A DNA stretch of 64,000 bases. Origin: Rhabdobacter roseus. Its GTDB lineage: Bacteria; Bacteroidota; Bacteroidia; Cytophagales; Spirosomataceae. The stretch is taken from the NCBI RefSeq assembly GCF_014202275.1, contig NZ_JACHGF010000003.1, positions 819,455-883,454 of the forward strand. The letters are read 5' to 3'. A program made the translations under genes and the position numbers. Below, piece after piece: positions 55,096-63,380 of the stretch. Each line of letters begins with the position of its first letter. Position 1 is the first letter of the stretch. The notes beneath the pieces are model-generated. The model saw only the letters and a program-made list of their open reading frames with translations. It did not search any database and was not told where the DNA came from.

Positions 55096-56070
55096 TTAAG
55101 CGTTACGCCCCAGCGGACGCACGGGGTACTTGGACGACAAATGATAAATATCCTGGTTGAATAGGGCAAAAGCCTCCTCCCACTGCCGGGCCTCTTCCTC
55201 GGTGTAGGGGTACAGTCCGCGGGCATTCTGCACGCCGCGGGCGTGGGTGTCGACCATGCGCTGCATCAGCGCGGGTACCTGGTCGGTGGTGCTGAGCTGC
55301 GGGAAGGCCGTTTTGAGCATTTCGGCGTAGTCGGCCAGGCCCAGGTAGTCCATCCGGCGGAAGATCCCCATCAGGGTCATCCAGGAGCCCGCATCATAGC
55401 GGAAGGCCTTATCGACGTCCTCCAGGGTGGCCTTCTGGTTTTCAATCAAATGAAAAATCTCGCGGTAGACGGCGTACATCAGGCGGTTGGTGATGAAGCC
55501 CCGCACGTCCTTGCGCAGCAGCGTGGGCTCTTTGCCCCAGTGGTGAGCCAGCTCCAGCACCCACTCGGCGTTGGCGGGGGTGGTTTGCTGGCCGCAGGTA
55601 ATTTCCAGAAAGCGCGTGAGGTAGGCCGGTTCGGCCCAGTGAATCCCCAGAAAACGCTCGGGCTGCGGCACGTATTGCTGCAACGTGCTGATGGGAATGG
55701 CCGACGTATTGCTGCCAATGATGGCGTCGGTGGCTAGGTAGGTGGCTATTTTAGAAAAAACGGATTTCTTCACGTCGAGCTTCTCGATGACGCACTCCAG
55801 CACCAGGCGGCAGTCGGCCAGTTGGGCGTAGTCGTCCGTTACCGTTAGCTGCGCCAGGTACTTGGCGGGTGCGGCCGCCAGCATCCCGGACTGAGCGCAT
55901 TGGGCCAGGTACTCGTTGATACGCTTGGGGCCGAGGTTTTTATCTTCGGGAAGGGGAGCGATGGCTACCACCCGATGCCCCGCCAGCAGCAGCGCCACCA
56001 CGATGCTGCTCCCCATCAGCCCCAGCCCCACTACGCCTACGCTGATTTCGTGTGGATTTCCTTTCTTCAT
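55096..56070 (-). CDS. 3-hydroxyacyl-CoA dehydrogenase family protein
   Basis: NAD-dependent dehydrogenase, 324 residues. Rossmann motif VGLGLMGSSI (about residues 14-23), nucleotide-binding strand ending VVAIAP, IGSNTSAIPISTL, catalytic-type His in GIHWAEPAYLTRFLEI, and C-terminal dimerisation helices (REIFHLIENQKATLEDVDKAFRYDAG). Substrate is uncertain: 3-hydroxyacyl-CoA or a 3-hydroxy-acid/amino acid analogue. Tightly coupled (3 bp) to the aminomutase-like gene and 15 bp after the RidA gene. Confidence 0.9.
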   Translation of the reverse strand: MKKGNPHEISVGVVGLGLMGSSIVVALLLAGHRVVAIAPLPEDKNLGPKRINEYLAQCAQSGMLAAAPAKYLAQLTVTDDYAQLADCRLVLECVIEKLDVKKSVFSKIATYLATDAIIGSNTSAIPISTLQQYVPQPERFLGIHWAEPAYLTRFLEITCGQQTTPANAEWVLELAHHWGKEPTLLRKDVRGFITNRLMYAVYREIFHLIENQKATLEDVDKAFRYDAGSWMTLMGIFRRMDYLGLADYAEMLKTAFPQLSTTDQVPALMQRMVDTHARGVQNARGLYPYTEEEARQWEEAFALFNQDIYHLSSKYPVRPLGRNA

Positions 56071-56085
56071 TTTCCTAAGAAAAAA

Positions 56086-56469
56086 TTAAGTCGTTAGTTT
56101 GACGATGCAATCGATCTCTACCTTTATGCCCTCGGCCAGCACCGACTGCACCGTGGTGCGGGCGGGCTTGATGCCCGGAAAGTAGGTGGCGTACACTACA
56201 TTGTAGCGGTCGAACTCGGCGATGTCGGCCAGGTGCACGGTACATTTCACCACCTGGCTCATGCTGGCCCCCGCCGCTTCCACGATGGCCTTGATGTTGT
56301 CGAGGGTACGGGTGGTTTCTTCTTCGATGGTACCCAGCACAAACTCGGACGTTTTGAAGTCGACCGAAGCCTGCCCGCTCACAAACAGGAAGCCGTCTAC
56401 CAGCACGCCGTCGGAGTAGGCACCGGTGGCAAAGGCGGGGTCGCGGTCGGGATGAACTATTTTTTTCAT
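56086..56469 (-). CDS. RidA-family (YjgF/YER057c/UK114) deaminase
   Basis: RidA proteins hydrolyse reactive enamine/imine products of PLP enzymes such as serine/threonine dehydratases and amino-acid oxidases. 127 residues. The conserved substrate Arg is R104 in KPARTTV, with FLFVSGQAS and the final VEIDCIV strand of the trimer fold. It fits a cluster with two PLP enzymes, one D-serine-dehydratase-like. A 219-bp gap separates it from the upstream SDR gene, so it may begin its own sub-operon. Confidence 0.92.
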   Translation of the reverse strand: MKKIVHPDRDPAFATGAYSDGVLVDGFLFVSGQASVDFKTSEFVLGTIEEETTRTLDNIKAIVEAAGASMSQVVKCTVHLADIAEFDRYNVVYATYFPGIKPARTTVQSVLAEGIKVEIDCIVKLTT

Positions 56470-56688
56470 AGTGTTAATTACGCATTATAAGGTACTTTTA
56501 TACATTCATTTTTAGCCCAGTAGAGAAGCATTTCACGAAAGGTACTTTGGTCCAAAAACCGCCATTCAACCGCCCATCGTACCCAACAAAAGTACCCTCC
56601 ATTCCCACCGCCTTCTGCTACTATCGTTTGGATTTGTAATACTATTTTTTAATCCGGCACTATCCGCAAAAAATCCGCCCCAAGTACC

Positions 56689-57486
56689 TTACCAGCTGGT
56701 CCAGCCGCCGTCTACCGGCAGGTTTTGGCCGGTGAGGTAGGTACTCGCCTCCGACAGCAAAAAAGCCACCGCTCCGGCGATTTCGGCCGACTGCCCTACG
56801 CGGCCCAGAGGCGTTTTTTGCGCCAGGCGCGCCACGAAGTCGGGCTCCTTTTGCTGCACCGCCGGACTGGGAAACGGCCCCGGCGAAATGCAGTTGCAGC
56901 GTACGCCCTGCCGCCCCCAGTGCACGGCCAGGTAGCGGGTCATCTGGATGATCCCGGCCTTGCCTACGCCGTACTCAATGGGGTTTTTGTGCATGGGTGC
57001 GTGGTACACGGCCGGGTCGGGCGAGACGGCTCCGTACATGCTCGAAAACAGTACGATACTACCCCGGCCTTGCGCCGCCATCGCCTGCCCCACCGCCCGG
57101 GCCAGCATAAAAGTACTGGTGAGGCCGCCGTGATTGACCTCGTCGAAGTCCTGCTCGGTGAGCGCTTCCAAGGTTTTGCCCGTGGAGGCAAACGCCAGGT
57201 TGACCAGTCCGTGCGGCACGCCCCGACGCTCCGTGTGCTCGGCCACAAACTGCTGCACCAAAGTACCCTGGCGCACGTCCAGCGTAGCGGGGGTTACGTT
57301 GGGTGCCAGCTCGGCCGTCGCCACGAAGTCGGCGGCACGGTCTTCCAGGTCGGCGCAAAGTACCTCGGCCCCGGCGGCTTCCAGCAGCCGCACCGTGGCC
57401 TGCCCCAGGTACCCGGCTCCGCCTACCACCCAGATGTGCTTGCCCTGTAAGCCAAAGGTATCTATGAATAACTTTTTCATCATCAA
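56689..57486 (-). CDS. Short-chain dehydrogenase/reductase
   Basis: NAD(P)-dependent SDR, 265 residues. The coenzyme motif reads VVGGAGYLGQA (a GxGxxG-like variant), followed by the ADLED acidic turn that favours NAD. The catalytic YxxxK is intact as YGVGK near residue 172, with upstream FSSMYG Ser. It shares the SSMxG...PD segment with the SDR encoded next to it (57483-58259), so the two are paralogs. Start codons overlap: ATGA with the stop of that neighbour. Substrate unknown. Confidence 0.9.
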   Translation of the reverse strand: MMMKKLFIDTFGLQGKHIWVVGGAGYLGQATVRLLEAAGAEVLCADLEDRAADFVATAELAPNVTPATLDVRQGTLVQQFVAEHTERRGVPHGLVNLAFASTGKTLEALTEQDFDEVNHGGLTSTFMLARAVGQAMAAQGRGSIVLFSSMYGAVSPDPAVYHAPMHKNPIEYGVGKAGIIQMTRYLAVHWGRQGVRCNCISPGPFPSPAVQQKEPDFVARLAQKTPLGRVGQSAEIAGAVAFLLSEASTYLTGQNLPVDGGWTSW

Positions 57487-58259
57487 GCGTTTAAGCCGCC
57501 ATCCATTAGAATATTCTCACCGTTGATGTAGGCCCCCGCTTCCGACGCCAGCAGCACCACCAGCCCCTTGATGTCGTCGCGGTTGGCCATGCGGCGCAGG
57601 GGTACTTTCTTGCAATAATTGTGTAGGAAAGCCTCCGGCTGGTTATTGAACAGTCCCCCCGGACTGATGCAGTTGAAGCGGACGTTCTTCCCGGCCAGCA
57701 TCTGGGCCATGTAGCGGTTCAGGTTGATAAGCCCGGCGTTGTGAAAGAAGTAGTCCGGCGGTAAATCGCCCATCGAAGTACCTTCGTAGTTGGAGAGGTC
57801 GGGCCCGAACATGCCCATCATGGAGCTGATGTTGATCACACTCCCGCCGCCGCTCTGCACGATGAGGTCGGTCATTTCGCGGAGCAGATCCACCATGCCG
57901 GTGGCGTTTACGCGCATGGATTCGTCGAATTGCTCCAGCGGTGCGTGGTAGCCTTTCATGGGCCGCGACACGGCGTTATTCACGAATACGTCCAGCCGCC
58001 CGAAGGTACTTTGCAGCGCTGCCTTGAAGGCCCGTACCGAGGCGGGCTCGCCCTGGTCGAGCGGCAGGGCGTGGACGTCCAGCCCCTGCGCCCGGAATTC
58101 CTCGGCGGTTTGCTGGGCCGTAGCCAGGTTGCGCGACGTGGTGATAACGGTACCGTCGGCCTCGGCCAGGCCTTCTACCATGCAGCGGCCGTAGTTGCCC
58201 GAGCCGCCGGTCACGACAATGATCTTGCCCTTCAGGCTCAGTAGGTCTTTTACGTTCAT
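57483..58259 (-). CDS. SDR-fold protein lacking the catalytic lysine
   Basis: 258-residue SDR, start ATG at 58259 (the frame is open to 58748 but that extension lies inside the Gfo/Idh/MocA gene). Cofactor motif TGGSGNYG near residue 17; NAVS motif near 95; catalytic Ser146 in NISSMMG. The Tyr is Y170, but the position of the conserved Lys holds Asn174 (YFFHN in place of YxxxK), read directly from the DNA. Its paralog at 56689-57486 keeps the Lys. ATGA overlaps exist with both neighbours, so it is fully embedded in the operon. Could be a pseudoenzyme or an unusual reductase. Confidence 0.87.
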   Translation of the reverse strand: MNVKDLLSLKGKIIVVTGGSGNYGRCMVEGLAEADGTVITTSRNLATAQQTAEEFRAQGLDVHALPLDQGEPASVRAFKAALQSTFGRLDVFVNNAVSRPMKGYHAPLEQFDESMRVNATGMVDLLREMTDLIVQSGGGSVINISSMMGMFGPDLSNYEGTSMGDLPPDYFFHNAGLINLNRYMAQMLAGKNVRFNCISPGGLFNNQPEAFLHNYCKKVPLRRMANRDDIKGLVVLLASEAGAYINGENILMDGGLNA

Positions 58260-59188
58260 AGGGTACTTTGGGTTAAATCGACCACCACGCCGCCCTGCTC
58301 CAGGCTTTCTTTGGCACCGATGACCGTCCGGATGATGGCACTGGTTTTCTGAAAATCCAACCGCGACTGCCCCTCCTCCACCGACCGGATGAATTCGATG
58401 ATGTTGTCGCGGAACATGGAGTAAGAATTTTTGATCTCGACCAGCCGCCAGCCCTGCTGCCCGAACACGGAGAGCTGAAAGGTAGGGGCAATGTCCATGA
58501 AAAGGCTCACCACCACCTGCACACCACCGGCCAACTCCAGGTGAACGATGTCTTTGGTAGGTTGGCCCACGTGCCGTACCGACACGGGCGTGGGGTCGTC
58601 GAGCAGCGCAAAAATGGCTTCCAGCAGGTGTACGCCGTACTTGTTCCAGTCCTTCTTCCCCACGGCCGTCACCAGCTCGATTTTCCCCAGTGCCGCCAGC
58701 TCCGTTTTGGCCGTGCGGCACTCGTTGGCGTAGCGCATCGAGGAGCACGACATCAGGAATTTCCCCTGCGCCACCTGCTCGGCAAAGTAGGCCAGGTCGG
58801 GCTTAGTGATGGCCAGCGGTTTATCCACGAAGATAGGTACCCCCGCCTCCAGAAACGGCCGGGCCATCGCCACGTGGTTTTCGGGATCGTCGCGCCCCAG
58901 GATGACGGCATCGACCTGCCCCACCAGGTCTTCGAGTTGCTCCACCACGTAGTCAATGCGGGTACTTTGGGCAATGCTCTCGGCCACTTCCGGTTCCTGC
59001 GCCCACACGTGGGTCACGCGTGCCTGGGGCAGGCCCAGCGTATCGCGGTTGGCCTCCAGGTAGGTAGCTACGGCCGGGTAGCCGATGCGTCTGATTTCCT
59101 CGGCGTCGAAGTACCCATTGATAATCGCCGACCACGAATACGGGTGCGCATTACCGGGACTCATGCCTACTATGCCTATGTTGATCAT
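58256..59188 (-). CDS. Gfo/Idh/MocA-family oxidoreductase
   Basis: NAD(P)-dependent oxidoreductase of sugars, inositols or related compounds, 310 residues. N-terminal Rossmann fold (NIGIVGMSPGNAHPYSW, a slightly unusual cofactor loop), and the D122-K-P124 motif (EKP in most members). The His in KYGVHLLEA is probably the catalytic base. Substrate unknown; family members often act in catabolic operons like this one. The stop overlaps the next gene by ATGA. Confidence 0.9.
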   Translation of the reverse strand: MINIGIVGMSPGNAHPYSWSAIINGYFDAEEIRRIGYPAVATYLEANRDTLGLPQARVTHVWAQEPEVAESIAQSTRIDYVVEQLEDLVGQVDAVILGRDDPENHVAMARPFLEAGVPIFVDKPLAITKPDLAYFAEQVAQGKFLMSCSSMRYANECRTAKTELAALGKIELVTAVGKKDWNKYGVHLLEAIFALLDDPTPVSVRHVGQPTKDIVHLELAGGVQVVVSLFMDIAPTFQLSVFGQQGWRLVEIKNSYSMFRDNIIEFIRSVEEGQSRLDFQKTSAIIRTVIGAKESLEQGGVVVDLTQSTL

Positions 59189-59207
59189 CCGTTTGTTGTT
59201 TAAGAGG

Positions 59208-60164
59208 TTATTTCAACCACCCCATCCGGTCCCAGTGGGGCAGGTTCAGAAAAGCCGGATCGGGGTAGGCCTGTTGCCGCGCCCGCTCCAGGTGCAAAGT
59301 ACCTAGGTACTTTCCGTCGGCGGTAGCCAGGGCCTGCCGCAGGTACTCCGGGCGGTCGATCCCCACCAGCACCGCCGCCACCTCCGGCTGCGACAGCCCA
59401 AACTTGGTCGCCAGCGTGGGCAGATCCGGGCAGTCGGCGTCCAGTAATTCTTGGTAATCCGCAATGTGCTTTTCTACCTGCTGCAAAGCCGGGTGCAGGT
59501 TTTGCCCCCGGTCACTCAGCAGCCCTTTCAGTAGTACCGACCGCACCACCAGCCCCACGTCCTGGCGCTGCGCCCGCGCAAAAAGTACCCCCTGGCGCTG
59601 GTCCAGCAGGTTGAAAGGCAGCTGAATCACGTCCCAGGTACCCGCGTCCAGGGCTTGCTCCGTTTCGGCTACCGTGTAGGTAGAAGCCCCCGTGGCCCGG
59701 ATGGTACCCGCTTTTTTCAATTCCTGAAAAACCGCCGCGATGGTTTCGTTTTCCAGGATTTCGCGGTCGGCCTGATGCAGCATGAATACATCCAGGTAGT
59801 CGGTTTGGAGCGCTGTCAGGCTTTCGTGCAGAGACGTGTGAATAAAGTCTTGCAGTTGGCCGTCGGGCGGGAGTTGGCCGGAGGCATCTCGAAAATGCCA
59901 ACACTTGCTCGCCAGCACCACCTCCGCTCGCCGACCGGCAAAGGCCTTCCCCATGAGATTTTCGCTGATCCCATACATCCGGGCCGTGTCGAAGAAATTG
60001 ATCCCGGCATCGAGCGCGGCACGCAGCAGCGCAACGGCCTCCGCCTCCGAAAGCATGTCGGAGGTACTTTCCACCCCAATTCCGTAGGGCATCCCGATCT
60101 CCACCCCCCCGAAGGCCACTTCCGACACCTCCATTCCCGTATTTCCTAAAGGTCGCTTACGCAT
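59208..60164 (-). CDS. Aldo/keto reductase
   Basis: NADPH-dependent carbonyl reductase, 318 residues; the ATG at 60164 is preferred over the frame opening at 60413, whose extension lies in the aldolase gene. All four catalytic residues are visible: D59, Y64, K87 and H130 (FFDTARMYG, LASKCW, MLHQAD). The opening MRKRPLGNTGMEVSEVAFG is typical of class 13/L-fucose-dehydrogenase-like members. Eight bases separate it from the upstream aldolase gene. It should reduce or oxidise an aldehyde from the aldolase step. Confidence 0.92.
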   Translation of the reverse strand: MRKRPLGNTGMEVSEVAFGGVEIGMPYGIGVESTSDMLSEAEAVALLRAALDAGINFFDTARMYGISENLMGKAFAGRRAEVVLASKCWHFRDASGQLPPDGQLQDFIHTSLHESLTALQTDYLDVFMLHQADREILENETIAAVFQELKKAGTIRATGASTYTVAETEQALDAGTWDVIQLPFNLLDQRQGVLFARAQRQDVGLVVRSVLLKGLLSDRGQNLHPALQQVEKHIADYQELLDADCPDLPTLATKFGLSQPEVAAVLVGIDRPEYLRQALATADGKYLGTLHLERARQQAYPDPAFLNLPHWDRMGWLK

Positions 60165-60172
60165 GGGTACTT

Positions 60173-60979
60173 TTAGCTTTCGAGGTACGATGTAGAAGAG
60201 GTACTTTGGGTCGATTTGTGAAAAGCGCCCGCCAGCTCCTGGCAGTAGTTTTTCAGCCCCACGACGTCGGCCCCCAGGCTCACAAACTGGTAGCCCATGG
60301 CCCGCAGTTCGTCGAGGTTGCCGGGCCCGCCCACCGTGGCGGCAAATTTGCCGAACCGGGCCGCCACCGCTGCCACCCGCTTCCGGGCCGCGATCAGCTC
60401 GGGGTGGTTCCACTCACCGGGCGCGCCGATGCTCTGGCTGAAGTCACCCGGCCCGAAAAACAGCGCGTCGTAGCCGTCCAGGGCCGCGATGGCCTCCAGC
60501 TCCGCCAGCGGCTCCTTGTCTTCAATTTGCAACATCACAAAGCGCCGCTCGTTGGCCTGCCGCAGGTAGTCGCTAAAGTCCAGGGCCGTGTAGGCGCCGT
60601 CGGCGTTGCCACCGTCGATGGGCCGCTTGCCCAGGGGGTGAAAGCGCGTCATCTCCACGATTTTCCGGGCTTCCGCCAGGCTCATCACGTGCGGTACCAG
60701 AAGACCCGTCGCGTCCAGCTCCAGGGGTTTCACGTAGTCGCTGTACGCGCCGCGGGGTACCCGCACCATGAGGTCGGTGTTGTGGGCTTTGGTGGCCCAC
60801 ACGCTGGACGCCAGGATGGACCAGTCCTGCCCGATGTGCTCCTGATCGACCCAGACGCAATCGAAACCCGCCAGAGCCGCAATCTCCACGGAACGGGCGT
60901 CGGCCAGGTTGATTTTAAAACAACTGGCGGTCTGGCCCGCCCTCCACTTAGTCAGTACCCGGCTTTCTCGCATATTCAT
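60173..60979 (-). CDS. HpcH/HpaI class II aldolase family protein
   Basis: Metal-dependent aldolase that splits 2-keto-3-deoxy-type or 4-hydroxy-2-oxo acids, usually releasing pyruvate. Motifs: D45, E47 and H48 in WVDQEHIG (base and pocket), R73 in VRVPRGAY, metal ligands E153 in QIEDKE and D179 in GPGDFS. Length 268 fits (start ATG at 60979 or 60973). First of the compact core with the aldo/keto reductase gene 8 bp downstream; a spacer of about 140 bp precedes it and may hold an internal promoter. Confidence 0.93.
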   Translation of the reverse strand: MNMRESRVLTKWRAGQTASCFKINLADARSVEIAALAGFDCVWVDQEHIGQDWSILASSVWATKAHNTDLMVRVPRGAYSDYVKPLELDATGLLVPHVMSLAEARKIVEMTRFHPLGKRPIDGGNADGAYTALDFSDYLRQANERRFVMLQIEDKEPLAELEAIAALDGYDALFFGPGDFSQSIGAPGEWNHPELIAARKRVAAVAARFGKFAATVGGPGNLDELRAMGYQFVSLGADVVGLKNYCQELAGAFHKSTQSTSSTSYLES

Positions 60980-61118
60980 TGCTAAAGAGTTATAATCGTT
61001 TTTTTAGTCACGTCTATTCCGTCCCAAAAGTACCCCACGCCCCGGCTCCTGTCTTACCTTATTCTGCCGAATGCTGGTACTATCTTTCAGCAAGTACCTC
61101 ACGCGTCTGGGGGTACTT

Positions 61119-62111
61119 TCAGGGGTACCTTTGCTCTATTTTCAGAATGGCGTAGGCCGCCGCCGCGCGCACATCGGCGTTGTCGGGGCTTTTTCGCAGC
61201 GCTTCTTCCGTCCAGGTACCTTCCGCCGTACCCAACGGATTTTTATTGGTCAATAAAGAAAGTAGTACCGGCAGGTCAGCCAAAGTACCCTTTTCCGCCA
61301 GCGCCATCGCCAGTTCGCTCCGGACGGCCTTCTGGGGCGAATCCTGGGTACCTAGGAGTTTCTCCCGTACCTGCGCGTAGGTACCTGACGCCTCCTCACC
61401 CGCCGGTACCCGCACGTAGGCCGCGCTGAGCAGGTACACCTGGGCGTCGGACGTGGCGGGCTCGGCCAAGGCCACCCGCGCCAGCTGCTGCCACTGCGGC
61501 GGGGTCAGGTCGCCCAGGTTGCGCAAAATATAACCACTCAGGCGCTTGAAAAGTACCTCCTGCGGGCCCGCCGCCAACCCATCGAGCAGGTACTGGCGGG
61601 TACTGGCCAGGGCCTCGGGCGAGGCGTGGGCCACCGCCCAGCGGGTGTAGAGCGCCAGCGCCGGGTTATCACTTTCTAGCGCGCGGCGGGTCACTTCCGG
61701 GGCCGCCGTGGGGGGGACTTTGAGCTTGGCCAACGTCTCCGCCGCGTGGATGCGGTCCGGCCCGTCGGGATCTCCGAACGCCCGCTGAATGCGTCCGGTC
61801 CAGGTACTTTTTTCTTCTTCCGACACCTGTGCCAGTACCCGCCAGATCCCGATGCGGTAGGGCGACTGGGTACCGTAGCGTTTTTCTTCCTGCAGGTAGA
61901 CGGCCCGCACGCCCTCGGGATACCCCGCCCACAGCAGGTACTCCGCCGCGTGTACTTTCACCCACTCCTCCTGGTGCTGAAGTACCTCCCGCAGTTCCCG
62001 CAGGGCCGCTTCGCGGTAGGAGGCAGGGTACTGCGGGTCCGGACGGAATTCTTTTTGATTCATGCTAAAAGAAAAAAGGCTTAGGAATAGGAGTAAGGTA
62101 CTTTTTGTCAT
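61119..62111 (-). CDS. HEAT-repeat-like exported protein
   Basis: Unknown 330-residue protein made of repeated helical pairs resembling HEAT/armadillo repeats (YREAALRELREVL, VKVHAAEYLLWAGYPE, RIHAAETLAKLKVP, ADLPVLLSLL and similar). The ATG at 62111 gives a short signal-like N-terminus (STLLLFLSLFSFS). No catalytic motif is seen. Such proteins usually act as binding scaffolds. It lies between the MFS transporter gene and the aldolase gene, 14 bp after the former. Confidence 0.75.
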   Translation of the reverse strand: MTKSTLLLFLSLFSFSMNQKEFRPDPQYPASYREAALRELREVLQHQEEWVKVHAAEYLLWAGYPEGVRAVYLQEEKRYGTQSPYRIGIWRVLAQVSEEEKSTWTGRIQRAFGDPDGPDRIHAAETLAKLKVPPTAAPEVTRRALESDNPALALYTRWAVAHASPEALASTRQYLLDGLAAGPQEVLFKRLSGYILRNLGDLTPPQWQQLARVALAEPATSDAQVYLLSAAYVRVPAGEEASGTYAQVREKLLGTQDSPQKAVRSELAMALAEKGTLADLPVLLSLLTNKNPLGTAEGTWTEEALRKSPDNADVRAAAAYAILKIEQRYP

Positions 62112-62125
62112 ACAAGCGGGGTACT

Positions 62126-63376
62126 TTAAAAATCTTCTATTTTGGGTTTTATTCGAAATAAAATAACCGCACACACCAGCATAAGTACGGCGGCGACCTG
62201 AAACATGCGGCTGAGGTCAACTTGCGCGTCGCGAAGTACCCCGCCCGCGTACAGCCCCAACCCACCGATGATGCAGCTGAAGAGGTTAAGTACCCCGTAG
62301 CCGGTGGCACGGTAGCGCGGGTCGGCCACCATGCACAGGATCGGCATCATGTTGGCGTCGGTGAAGGTACGGGTGAGGGCGTACACCATAAACCCCGCTA
62401 CGGCCAAGTAGAGGACCGCCGTGCTGCTGGCCAGGAAAATGGCCGGGGTAGCTACGCAGAGCCCCAGGGCCGGAAGCAAAATCCGGGCGCGCGGGTTGGT
62501 GCGGCTCCAGTAGTCGGCCAGGGCGCCACCTACCAGTACTCCGATCAGCGCCGCCGTGTGGAAGTAGCCCGTGGCGTACACGCCCGCCAGGGTTTGGGAG
62601 AGGTTAAAATGCTCTTTGTAGTAAGTCGGTAGCCAACCCACGATCATCCAGCTTACCACGCCCAGCAGCCCCCAGCACACCAGCGCCAGCACGAACGAGC
62701 CCCGACTGAACAAATTTCGGAGACCGTCGATAAAACGTACCTTTTGCAGTGGCGCGGGCTCCGCCTCCGGCCGAGGTACCTGGGGCGCGTCTTTGAGCGT
62801 GAAAAGAAGTACCCCCGAATACACCACCCCGATGATCCCCAAAATACTAAAGGCGTAGCTCCAGTCGTGCTCCTCGGCCAGCAGGCCGCCGATGAAGCCC
62901 AGGCTCTGCCCTACCATGACGCCCGCGATGTGGATACCCGTAGCCAGCGAACGCGTGGAGCCGCGGTGGTAGTCGACGATCAGCGCCAGCGCCGCCGGAA
63001 TGTAGCAGGCCTCGCTAATGCCCATCAGAGCGCGGGTAGCGAGCAGTTGCTCGAAGGTGGTGGCGTAGGCCGTGAGCCAGGTCACCGCCGACCACACAAA
63101 CAGGCTCCCAATGATGACCCGGCTGCGGTTGAAGCGGTCGGCCAGGAAACCGGCAAACGGGCTCAGCAGGCCGTAGACCCACAAGAAAACGGAGGTGAGG
63201 AGCCCAAACTGGGCGTCGGTCATGGGCATGGCGTCCATGATGGAGCTGCGCATGGTGGTGATCATCATACGGTCGAGGTAGTTGAGGCACCCCACCACGC
63301 ACAGCAGCGCCACCACCAGCCAGGCGCGGGCCGAAACTTTTGATTCAAGTACTGGAGCTATGGTATCTGTATTCAT
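62126..63376 (-). CDS. MFS transporter
   Basis: Twelve-helix major facilitator, 416 residues, resembling the ACS/spinster-type carboxylate transporters. Visible landmarks: NYLDRMMITTM in the first helix region, the FLADRFNRSRVIIGS loop-2 signature and a second GxxADxxxR-like loop (GGALADYWSRTNPRAR), with a central cytoplasmic loop around residues 190-215. It should import (or export) the small organic substrate of the cluster. Four bases separate it from the upstream SGNH gene. Confidence 0.92.
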   Translation of the reverse strand: MNTDTIAPVLESKVSARAWLVVALLCVVGCLNYLDRMMITTMRSSIMDAMPMTDAQFGLLTSVFLWVYGLLSPFAGFLADRFNRSRVIIGSLFVWSAVTWLTAYATTFEQLLATRALMGISEACYIPAALALIVDYHRGSTRSLATGIHIAGVMVGQSLGFIGGLLAEEHDWSYAFSILGIIGVVYSGVLLFTLKDAPQVPRPEAEPAPLQKVRFIDGLRNLFSRGSFVLALVCWGLLGVVSWMIVGWLPTYYKEHFNLSQTLAGVYATGYFHTAALIGVLVGGALADYWSRTNPRARILLPALGLCVATPAIFLASSTAVLYLAVAGFMVYALTRTFTDANMMPILCMVADPRYRATGYGVLNLFSCIIGGLGLYAGGVLRDAQVDLSRMFQVAAVLMLVCAVILFRIKPKIEDF

Positions 63377-63380
63377 TCTT

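Noticed and set aside
61025-61040. TACTTTTG as a -7 promoter for the aldolase gene (minus strand)
   Set aside because: It matches TAnnTTTG, but no TTG lies at the right spacing, and the string is a common by-product of the iterated GGTACTTT motif.
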